Shown one piece after another: positions 1-5,341 of a stretch of DNA of 9,807 nt (the stretch's first letter is position 1; every line of letters starts with the position of its first letter). Origin of the DNA: Sulfurimonas sp. (GTDB lineage Bacteria > Campylobacterota > Campylobacteria > Campylobacterales > Sulfurimonadaceae); the NCBI GenBank assembly GCA_021648465.1, contig JAKISR010000062.1, positions 1-9,807 of the forward strand. The letters are read 5' to 3'. The notes under the pieces were generated by a model. It ran no database searches, was not told the DNA's origin, and worked only from the letters and a program-made list of their open reading frames with translations. Position numbers and translations under genes: made by a program.

Positions 1-770
1 GCACCCTTTGTTGGTTTACCCCAAGGAGTAACTGGATGACGACCTGAATTCGTTTTACCTTCACCACCACCATGAGGGTGATCAATTGGATTCATTGCTG
101 AACCACGAGTTTGAGGACGAATACCTAGATGACGCTGACGACCAGCTTTAGCGATAACGATGTTACCAAACTCTTCATTACCAACGATTCCAATAGTAGC
201 TAAACACTCACCTAAAACTAAACGCATTTCAGATGAAGGCATACGAAGTGAAACATACTTACCATCACGACCCATAATTTGAGCGGATGTTCCAGCAGCA
301 CGACACATTTGTCCGCCTTTACCAGTTTTGAGCTCAATATTATGAATTAATGTACCCACTGGGATATTTTTAAGTTTCATGGTATTGCCAGGTTTTACAT
401 CAAGACCATCAGCAGCAGAATTAATAATATCGCCTACATTTAAACCTTTTGGTTGAATAATATAACGTTTTTCGCCATCAGCATAGTTGATAAGTGCAAT
501 TCTACAGTTACGATATGGATCATATTCTATAGTTGCAACGATACCTGGAATATCAAATTTATTTCTTTTGAAATCTATAATACGGTAAAGTTTTTTGGCA
601 CCAGCTTGACGGTGACGAGATGTAATACGACCATTGTTGTTACGTCCAGCAGTGGTTGGAAGTTTAACTAGTAATGAACGAACACTTGCTTTTGCAGTGA
701 TGTCAGAACTATCAACATTGGTATAAAAACGACGAGACGGAGTTATCGGTCTATAAGTTTTAATTGCCAT
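1..770 (-). CDS. rplB: 50S ribosomal protein L2 (partial, 3' end outside window)
   Basis: L2 of the large ribosomal subunit, a core protein needed for subunit association and peptidyl-transferase activity. Reading down from the ATG at 770 gives 256 complete codons beginning MAIKTYRPITPSRR. The late motif MNPIDHPHGGGEG is present; its first His (about residue 231) corresponds to the essential His229 of E. coli L2. The frame is still open at the left edge, ending in PWGKPTKG. The E. coli protein goes on about 19 residues past that point, so only the basic tail is missing. The start lies 1 base after the rplW stop, with no strong Shine-Dalgarno, which suggests translation coupled to rplW. It is the fifth gene of the S10 operon. 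Nothing in the visible part looks damaged. Confidence 0.98.
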   Translation of the reverse strand, partial: MAIKTYRPITPSRRFYTNVDSSDITAKASVRSLLVKLPTTAGRNNNGRITSRHRQAGAKKLYRIIDFKRNKFDIPGIVATIEYDPYRNCRIALINYADGEKRYIIQPKGLNVGDIINSAADGLDVKPGNTMKLKNIPVGTLIHNIELKTGKGGQMCRAAGTSAQIMGRDGKYVSLRMPSSEMRLVLGECLATIGIVGNEEFGNIVIAKAGRQRHLGIRPQTRGSAMNPIDHPHGGGEGKTNSGRHPVTPWGKPTKG

Positions 771-771
771 T

Positions 772-1053
772 TTATACCGCCAAACTTTCTATTTGTGCAC
801 CTTCTGGTAAGTGAACATAAAACTTTTTAAAGTTATTCTGTTTACCTAGTACACCACGGAATCTTTTTGTTTTCCCGCTTTGATTAAGTGAATTAACTCT
901 TGTTGGAATAATTCCAAAGTACTCACGAAAAACCTCTTTAAGACCTGTTTTAGTCATACGTGGAGAAGTTGATACAACAATAATGTTATCTTCTTGCATT
1001 GCTAAAGTCTTTTCTGTATATAGTATAGATTTAATATCTGTAATATCTGCCAT
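772..1053 (-). CDS. rplW: 50S ribosomal protein L23
   Basis: L23 binds 23S rRNA near the peptide exit tunnel and is the docking site for trigger factor and SRP. The 93-residue length is normal for the family. Typical features are the N-terminal TDIKSILYTEKT, the central segment VSTSPRMTKTGLKEVFREYFG, where helix and strand contact rRNA, and the basic loop GKTKRFRG. Its ATG shares one base with the rplD stop (TAATG), and an AGGAG-like Shine-Dalgarno lies inside the last codons of rplD, so translation is probably coupled. It is the fourth gene of the S10 operon, in the standard order. Confidence 0.97.
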   Translation of the reverse strand: MADITDIKSILYTEKTLAMQEDNIIVVSTSPRMTKTGLKEVFREYFGIIPTRVNSLNQSGKTKRFRGVLGKQNNFKKFYVHLPEGAQIESLAV

Positions 1054-1667
1054 TATTTAGCCTCTCCTGCAAGATTTTCCCATACTGCTTTTTCGATCAC
1101 AAGTGAACGATAATTAGCAGCTAAGTAAGCATTTAATTCATTTGCTTCAACAACGTATGTTTGTTGAAGATTTTCAAATGCTAAAAAAGTTTTTTCATCT
1201 AAAAGAGATTTTACAAAAAGTGCATCTCTTTGGTTTAATGCTTTAAACATTGCATTAGCATCTTTTGTTTTACCAGAAGCTATTTCAATGTTATCAACGA
1301 TGAAAAGACTACCGTTTTGTGCATGCTCGTTAAGAGCAAAATTAAGAGCAAGTTTTTTTTGCTTCTTGTTAACTTTAAGGTCATAATTACGATTGTTCTT
1401 AGAACCAAATGCCTTACCACCACCTACGAATATAGGAGAACGACGAGAACCAGCACGAGCACGCCCGCCACCTTTTTGAGCCCATGGTTTTTTACCACCG
1501 CCACGCACTTCACTTCTACCTTTAGTAGTTGCTGTATTTGCACGTTGTGCAGCTTGAGCAGACTTAACATATAGGTATAAGTTATGAGGGTTAATACCAG
1601 AAAAACTCTCTGGTATTGCTAACTCAGATGCTTTTTCCATTTTTTCATTTAAAACGATTGCACTCAT
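1053..1667 (-). CDS. rplD: 50S ribosomal protein L4
   Basis: L4 lines the peptide exit tunnel of the large subunit; 204 residues is the usual size. The diagnostic tunnel-loop block lies at about residues 48-85: KGRSEVRGGGKKPWAQKGGG, followed by RARAGSRRSPIFVGGG. In E. coli, L4 also represses the S10 operon through the mRNA leader. A short leader hairpin exists upstream of rpsJ here, but nothing shows that L4 acts on it. Its ATG overlaps the rplC stop by one base (TAATG), with AAGG of the rplC tail as a plausible Shine-Dalgarno about 10 bases upstream. It ends in Ala-Lys-stop, as rplC does, so both junctions share the bases GCTAAATAATG. Confidence 0.98.
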   Translation of the reverse strand: MSAIVLNEKMEKASELAIPESFSGINPHNLYLYVKSAQAAQRANTATTKGRSEVRGGGKKPWAQKGGGRARAGSRRSPIFVGGGKAFGSKNNRNYDLKVNKKQKKLALNFALNEHAQNGSLFIVDNIEIASGKTKDANAMFKALNQRDALFVKSLLDEKTFLAFENLQQTYVVEANELNAYLAANYRSLVIEKAVWENLAGEAK

Positions 1668-2242
1668 TATTTAGCTACCTTTACACGACCTAATGAACCG
1701 TTAGCTCCTGAAACTGAACCTAAAACCGCAAGGATTTTATTTTCTGCGTCATAAGAAACGATCTCATTTTTTACGCTATTTTGTATATTGCCGTGTTGTC
1801 CAGGCATTTTTTTACCCTTCATTACACGACCTGGCCATTCTGCCATACCGATTGAACCTGTTCTACGACCCATTCTATGACCATGAGAACCAGGACCACC
1901 ACTAAAATTCCAACGCTTCATTACACCAGTAAAACCACGACCTTTAGTTGTAAAAGTAGATCTTAATACAGTAGCTTCAGCTAATGGAGTTAAGTCAATA
2001 TCACCAGCTTCATTGTTTGCTACTTCTAGTGTAGCAAAACGGTTGAATTCAGATGAAATACTATATTTCTTTTGTTGGCCTTCAATTGCCTTATTCATTT
2101 TTTTACCGCTGTTGTACGAAACAATAGCTGTACTTTCGTTAACTGCACATACCTTAGCCTCTAATACTCTTAATAAAGTAACAGGCTTGCTTGGTACTGT
2201 GGTTGTACGGCTCATACCGATTTTTTCAACAATATATTCCAC
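1667..2242 (-). CDS. rplC: 50S ribosomal protein L3
   Basis: L3 is an early assembly protein whose central extension reaches the peptidyl-transferase centre. The product is 191 residues, somewhat shorter than E. coli L3 and as expected in Campylobacterota. The extension motif GRGFTGVMKRWNFSGGPGSHG is followed by HRMGRRTGSIGM and GKKMPGQHG. The Gln in GQHG aligns with Gln150 of E. coli L3, which PrmB methylates. The start is GTG at 2242, preceded by TAAGGAG with a 6-base spacer, and the gap from the rpsJ stop is 10 bases. Starting at the later Met10 would remove the first strand, so the GTG is preferred. Confidence 0.97.
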   Translation of the reverse strand: MEYIVEKIGMSRTTTVPSKPVTLLRVLEAKVCAVNESTAIVSYNSGKKMNKAIEGQQKKYSISSEFNRFATLEVANNEAGDIDLTPLAEATVLRSTFTTKGRGFTGVMKRWNFSGGPGSHGHRMGRRTGSIGMAEWPGRVMKGKKMPGQHGNIQNSVKNEIVSYDAENKILAVLGSVSGANGSLGRVKVAK

Positions 2243-2252
2243 GACCGTCTCC

Positions 2253-2564
2253 TTACTTATCCATAGAACGTACTTCTACGTCTACTTCTGGTGCAAGATC
2301 TAGTTTCATTAGAGAATCTACAGTTTCTGGCGTAGCAGAAACAATATCAATAATTCTAGCGTGCATACGAATTTCAAACTGCTCACGTGAACTCTTATTT
2401 ACATGAGGAGATTTTAAAACTGTATATTTACGAATCTTTGTTGGTAAAGGGATTGGACCACATATAACCGCACCTGTACGCTTTACAGCTTCAACGATTG
2501 ATGCTACAGATCTATCAAGTACACGATGATCATAAGCTTTCAATTTCAAACGAATTTTTTCCAT
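2253..2564 (-). CDS. rpsJ: 30S ribosomal protein S10
   Basis: S10 is a head protein of the small subunit; as NusE it also joins NusB in transcription antitermination. The 103 residues match the family length. Diagnostic stretches are KIRLKLKAYDHRVLD near the N-terminus, GPIPLPTKIRKYTVLKSPHV in the rRNA-binding loop, and SREQFEIRMHARIIDI. It is the first gene of the operon. The ATG at 2564 has an AGAAGGA Shine-Dalgarno about 6 bases upstream and a leader of roughly 50 nt containing a small hairpin. A good promoter lies just upstream (2621-2649). Confidence 0.98.
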   Translation of the reverse strand: MEKIRLKLKAYDHRVLDRSVASIVEAVKRTGAVICGPIPLPTKIRKYTVLKSPHVNKSSREQFEIRMHARIIDIVSATPETVDSLMKLDLAPEVDVEVRSMDK

Positions 2565-2585
2565 AATTTTCCTTCTAAAGAACTC

Positions 2586-2602
2586 GTTAGGTCATGCCTA
2601 AC
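2586..2602 (-). promoter_or_regulatory. Hairpin in the rpsJ (S10 operon) mRNA leader
   Basis: The bases GTTAGG (2586-2591) and CCTAAC (2597-2602) form a perfect 6-base inverted repeat around a 5-base loop. On the minus strand the hairpin falls inside the predicted 5' UTR, ending about 21 bases before the rpsJ ATG and just upstream of its Shine-Dalgarno. No U-tract follows, so it is not an intrinsic terminator. It could stabilise the leader or take part in autogenous control, but that role is inferred from position only. Confidence 0.4.
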
Positions 2603-2659
2603 TATGTTTAGTGAACGCGAATTGTATCCAAACTATCTTATATATTCAAGTAAACATAG
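2602..2659. repeat. 9-base inverted repeat bracketing the rpsJ promoter
   Basis: CTATGTTTA at 2602-2610 and its exact complement TAAACATAG at 2651-2659 are separated by 40 bases. The upstream arm touches the -35 hexamer of the rpsJ promoter, and the downstream arm covers about +4 to +12. The arrangement could be paired operator half-sites; no regulator is identified, and chance in AT-rich DNA is possible. Confidence 0.45.
2621..2649 (-). promoter_or_regulatory. Sigma-70-type promoter of the S10 operon
   Basis: On the minus strand, TTGAAT (2649-2644) is followed after exactly 17 bases by TACAAT (2626-2621). These match the -35 and -10 consensus at 4 of 6 and 5 of 6 positions. The predicted start of transcription is near 2614, giving a leader of about 50 nt before rpsJ. 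It is the best-formed promoter in the window. Confidence 0.6.
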
Positions 2660-2688
2660 GATAAAAACTAATTTTAAGTAAAATTTAT

Positions 2689-2715
2689 TTCCTTTTAATA
2701 AGGAAGTGATAAAAT
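2689..2715 (+). promoter_or_regulatory. Possible promoter of the ATPase gene, with a small inverted repeat
   Basis: TGATAAAAT at 2707-2715 matches an extended -10 element (TGnTATAAT) with one mismatch. No convincing -35 is seen. An inverted repeat, TTCCTT (2689-2694) with AAGGAA (2700-2705), lies just upstream. If this -10 is used, transcription would begin near 2722, on the ATG itself. The AAGGAA looks like a Shine-Dalgarno but is 16 bases from the ATG, too far for normal use. Confidence 0.35.
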
Positions 2716-2721
2716 TAGATT

Positions 2722-3789
2722 ATGGAAATTTTACTTGAAGAGTTATATAAAACTGATATACATTTAGATAAATTTAATTTTAGAAAACTTTTTTTAGAAG
2801 ATACTATAAGTTACCAGATAAATGGAATAACACAAAGTGGGAAAACAAAATTAGTAAAAAATCACCTTTTAGGCCTTAAAAAACACACATATCTTTATAT
2901 AGATTGTAGTGATATTAGAATAGATATAGACATATTAAACAAAGAACTATCTATATTTTGTAATAAAAACAAAATCAATACGCTTGTTTTAGATAATTAT
3001 ATAAAAAATATAAACATTGTAAATGTCCCTCAGCTCATAATATGCAGTGAAACACAATATAACTTTGAATTTTTAAAAACTGTAAAACTTTTTCCTCTTG
3101 ATTATGAAGAGTTTCTTGCTTATGAGCATAAATATGACTCTACTGCATTAAATCATTTTTTCCAACTTGGTGGTTTTCCGTCTATACACAAAATAAATAA
3201 TGATGAAAGAATTATTTATATACAAAAAACTCTGAAATGCTCACTTGAAGCTATGGAATTTGATATCTTAGTTCTTTGTGCAAAAATGATGGCGCAAAAA
3301 TTATCACCTTTTTCTATATATGAAAGACTAAAACAAACTTCTAAAATATCTAAGGATAAATTATATAAATCCTTTGAGAGCTTAGGCTCAAAAAATTATA
3401 TACATCAATTACAAAAAATAAATCATCCAAAAGCCACTAAAAAAATATACTTGTGTGATACATCACTAAGATTGGCATTTACAAAAGATAGACATTTTGG
3501 TAGACGTTTTGAAAATATGATATATTTAGAACTTTTAAAATCAGGTAAAGAATGTTTTTATGATGATAGTATTGATTTTTACATACCAAAAAATGATGAA
3601 GTGATTCTTGGAATGCCATTTGCCGATGAGAGAGTTTTATTTAAAAAGATGGAAGCTATTGAAGCATTTATATTTACCTACCAAGTTAAAAAAGTGAGTG
3701 CTATCACTATGAGCAGAGAAGAAACTATCTCCCACCCACTCTCACTAGTTGAGATGATTCCTTTTGATATTTGGGCTATTGGAGATTAG
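2722..3789 (+). CDS. AAA_14/DUF4143-type ATPase of unknown function
   Basis: The 355-residue protein has the layout of the AAA_14 plus DUF4143 family. A P-loop lies at residues 35-42 (GITQSGKT), followed by a Walker B strand at 88-92 (LVLDN), an LIICSE sensor-like strand, the family segment LFPLDYEEFL, GGFP, a winged-helix-like middle, and a C-terminal DUF4143 region with YLCDTSLRLAF, RRFENMIYLELL and SIDFYIP. The Walker B has Asp-Asn where Asp-Glu is usual, and the C-terminal nuclease-like (PD-D/ExK) positions look incomplete, so ATP hydrolysis and nuclease activity are both doubtful. Family members are common and mostly uncharacterised; some occur near toxin-antitoxin or defence genes, but no partner is visible here. 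It diverges from rpsJ. No standard Shine-Dalgarno fits the ATG, and no nearby in-frame start is better. Confidence 0.85.
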   Translation: MEILLEELYKTDIHLDKFNFRKLFLEDTISYQINGITQSGKTKLVKNHLLGLKKHTYLYIDCSDIRIDIDILNKELSIFCNKNKINTLVLDNYIKNINIVNVPQLIICSETQYNFEFLKTVKLFPLDYEEFLAYEHKYDSTALNHFFQLGGFPSIHKINNDERIIYIQKTLKCSLEAMEFDILVLCAKMMAQKLSPFSIYERLKQTSKISKDKLYKSFESLGSKNYIHQLQKINHPKATKKIYLCDTSLRLAFTKDRHFGRRFENMIYLELLKSGKECFYDDSIDFYIPKNDEVILGMPFADERVLFKKMEAIEAFIFTYQVKKVSAITMSREETISHPLSLVEMIPFDIWAIGD

Positions 3790-3807
3790 AAAAAAGATTA
3801 TTTACAC

Positions 3808-3830
3808 TATAATACATAAATCAATATAAT
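3808..3830 (+). promoter_or_regulatory. Candidate -10 boxes for the ompA-like/rnhB unit
   Basis: Two perfect TATAAT hexamers lie in the 65-base gap after the ATPase gene, at 3808-3813 and 3825-3830. Either would place transcription start upstream of the 3855 ATG, giving a leader of about 18-35 nt. No good -35 hexamer accompanies them, and TATAAT arises easily by chance in DNA this AT-rich. No terminator is seen between the ATPase gene and here, so read-through is also possible. Confidence 0.4.
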
Positions 3831-3854
3831 TAGTTATTTAGGAATAAAAAACTC

Positions 3855-4310
3855 ATGAAGACGATTATATCTATCATACTACTACTCGTTATTGCTTTAA
3901 GTGCTAACACAAGCTCAAAAGATATATGTTCTAAAACAAATCAAAAATTTAATTTAGATGGCTTTAGTTGTGCTAATGTTGGAGTATTAAAACTTTACTT
4001 TCCATCAGACTCTTATGTAATTACAAAAAGATTACACAAGCATATAAAAGTTTTTGCAAAATTTTTAAAAGATAATCTTGAATACTCTGTTGATATATAT
4101 GGTCATACAGATAATAAAGAAGATTATAAATACAACCTTACTCTTTCACAAAATCGTGCTAAAAGTGTAAAAAAAGCTATTTGTAGTTATGGTATTGACG
4201 CTTCTAGACTTTATACACAAGGAAAAAGTTTTACTGAACCTGCTGCTACAAATGAAAATAAAGAAGGGCGTGCATATAATCGCCGTATAGAAGTTATACT
4301 TTTAAAATGA
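3855..4310 (+). CDS. Small secreted OmpA-domain (peptidoglycan-binding) protein
   Basis: The 151-residue protein probably anchors to peptidoglycan in the periplasm. Residues 1-17 are a Sec signal peptide (Lys2, hydrophobic core 4-15, cleavage expected near LSA). No lipobox Cys follows, so it is not an obvious lipoprotein. Residues 45-151 form an OmpA C-terminal domain: FPSD, GHTDN (83-87), LSQNRAKSV (97-105), YTQGKSFTEP and NRRIEV near the end. Asp86 and Arg101 fit the diaminopimelate-binding pair (Asp271/Arg286 in Acinetobacter OmpA). There is no beta-barrel, so it is essentially a free-standing OmpA domain. Cys25 and Cys39 could form a disulfide in the short linker. The ATG is preceded by AGGA 11 bases upstream. 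Its stop overlaps the rnhB start (ATGA). The specific role is unknown. Confidence 0.88.
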   Translation: MKTIISIILLLVIALSANTSSKDICSKTNQKFNLDGFSCANVGVLKLYFPSDSYVITKRLHKHIKVFAKFLKDNLEYSVDIYGHTDNKEDYKYNLTLSQNRAKSVKKAICSYGIDASRLYTQGKSFTEPAATNENKEGRAYNRRIEVILLK

Positions 4311-4861
4311 CAAATAACCTTTGTGGTATAGATGAAGCTGGTCGTGGGCCAATTGCTGGGGATTTAGTTATAGTTGGGTGTATCTTACATAATCATATAG
4401 CTGCTTTAGATGATTCTAAAAAGCTTACAGCTAAAAAAAGAGAACTTTTATATGAAAATATTATACAAAATTCTAGCTACCATATTTGCAAATACTCTCC
4501 CAAGCAAATTGATGAAAATGGTATATCGTGGTGTTTAGCATCTGGGCTTAGAGAGATTATGGGTTCTTTAGAATGTGATGATTATTTATTTGATGGAAAC
4601 ACTACTTTTGGAGTTGATGGTTTAAAAACTATGATTAAGGCTGATGGTAAAATTGCAGAGGTGAGTGCTGCTTCAATAATTGCAAAAGTTACACACGATA
4701 GAGATATTTTAAAAGAAGCATTAAAGTACCCACAATATCAATTTGAAAAACATAAAGGCTATGGGACTGCTTTACATATAGAGATGATTAAAAAACATGG
4801 GTATTGTGAGATTCATAGATTAAGCTATAAGCTTAAAGCATTAGAAAAAACATTATTTTAA
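4307..4861 (+). CDS. rnhB: Ribonuclease HII
   Basis: Cleaves RNA in RNA-DNA hybrids and removes single ribonucleotides misincorporated into DNA; it acts in the cytoplasm. At 184 residues it is a compact member of the type 2 family. The catalytic residues are all present: Asp9 and Glu10 in GIDEAGRGP, Asp96 in LFDGN, and Asp113 in KADGK, matching Asp16, Glu17, Asp108 and Asp126 of E. coli. The family blocks DDSKKLTAKKR, AASIIAKVTHDRD and HKGYGT follow. The ATG overlaps the stop of the upstream OmpA-domain gene (ATGA), so the two are probably translationally coupled although their functions seem unrelated. Nothing suggests decay. Confidence 0.96.
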   Translation: MTNNLCGIDEAGRGPIAGDLVIVGCILHNHIAALDDSKKLTAKKRELLYENIIQNSSYHICKYSPKQIDENGISWCLASGLREIMGSLECDDYLFDGNTTFGVDGLKTMIKADGKIAEVSAASIIAKVTHDRDILKEALKYPQYQFEKHKGYGTALHIEMIKKHGYCEIHRLSYKLKALEKTLF

Positions 4862-4877
4862 AGCAATAAAATTATAT

Positions 4878-4883
4878 TATACT
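4878..4883 (+). promoter_or_regulatory. Weak candidate -10 box for the globin gene
   Basis: TATACT at 4878-4883 lies in the 45-base gap between rnhB and the globin gene. Transcription from it would begin near 4890, leaving a leader of about 17 nt. No clear -35 and no strong Shine-Dalgarno are present before the 4907 ATG, so the call is tentative and read-through from rnhB is equally possible. Confidence 0.25.
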
Positions 4884-4906
4884 TTTGTCAAAAATGGCAA
4901 AAATAA

Positions 4907-5341
4907 ATGAAAACTTCGGTTAAAAGTGTTGATATCTTATATAAGACAAGTGGTTTAATAGAGAAAAACTCTATTGAAATTTCTAAAACTATGTATATCT
5001 TACTTTTTGACCTTCACCCTGAGTTTAAAGTGCTTTTTAAAAATGCTCCATCAGATCAACATAAACTATTGGCTGAGACCATGTCTTCTTACGCTGTTAA
5101 TATTAAAAATATACATATTTTAAAACCTGCCCTTGAAAAAATTGCTAAAACTCATGTAAACAATGGTGTTAAACCTTATCAATATAAAATAATTTCACAC
5201 ATGTTGCTTCTATCATATAAAGTCGTATTAGGTGATGATGCAACTGATGAACTTATTGACGCATGGAAAGAAGCTATAGAATGTGTATCAGATATATTAA
5301 TAAAACTAGAAAAAGAGCTTTATTTAAAAAATCTCCAATAA
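4907..5341 (+). CDS. Single-domain (flavohaemoglobin-like) globin
   Basis: A 144-residue haem globin with no reductase domain, resembling the globin half of Hmp and the Campylobacter globin Cgb. Aligned by eye with E. coli Hmp, the haem pocket is complete: Tyr30 (B10) in MYILLF, Phe44 (CD1) in EFKVLF, Gln51 (E7) in SDQHKLL, Leu55 (E11), proximal His83 (F8) in KTHVNNGVK, Tyr93 (G5) and Glu135 in helix H, the last two completing the His-Tyr-Glu triad. This is the pocket of NO-dioxygenating or O2-binding globins, so NO detoxification or O2 handling is likely; an external reductase would be needed. The gene ends inside moeA, which runs the other way. The Shine-Dalgarno is weak. I see no obvious match to a known NO-responsive operator upstream. 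Confidence 0.9.
   Translation: MKTSVKSVDILYKTSGLIEKNSIEISKTMYILLFDLHPEFKVLFKNAPSDQHKLLAETMSSYAVNIKNIHILKPALEKIAKTHVNNGVKPYQYKIISHMLLLSYKVVLGDDATDELIDAWKEAIECVSDILIKLEKELYLKNLQ

Noticed and set aside
453..671. Plus-strand open frame of 72 codons opposite rplB.
   Set aside because: Shadow of the conserved L2 gene on the other strand; composition is Ser/Thr/Ile-rich with no Shine-Dalgarno or family resemblance.
2013..2406. Overlapping plus-strand open frames opposite rplC and rpsJ.
   Set aside because: Antisense of two certain ribosomal protein genes; no independent evidence of coding.
2700..2705. AAGGAA taken as the Shine-Dalgarno of the ATPase gene.
   Set aside because: It is 16 bases from the ATG, well outside the usual 5-10 base spacing, and is one arm of an inverted repeat.
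2722..3789. Reading the ATPase as part of an antiphage or toxin-antitoxin system.
   Set aside because: No partner gene, repeats or mobile element are nearby; the neighbours are conserved housekeeping genes, so a defence role has no support here.
4820..4836. Perfect 7-base stem with a 3-base loop (TTAAGCT/AGCTTAA) near the end of rnhB, considered as a terminator.
   Set aside because: It lies inside rnhB coding sequence about 25 bases before the stop, has only two G-C pairs, and no T-run follows directly.
4880..4903. Imperfect inverted repeat (TTTTG...CAAAA) before the globin gene, considered as an NO-regulator site.
   Set aside because: Only five A/T-dominated pairs match, and it does not look like the known NssR or NsrR patterns.
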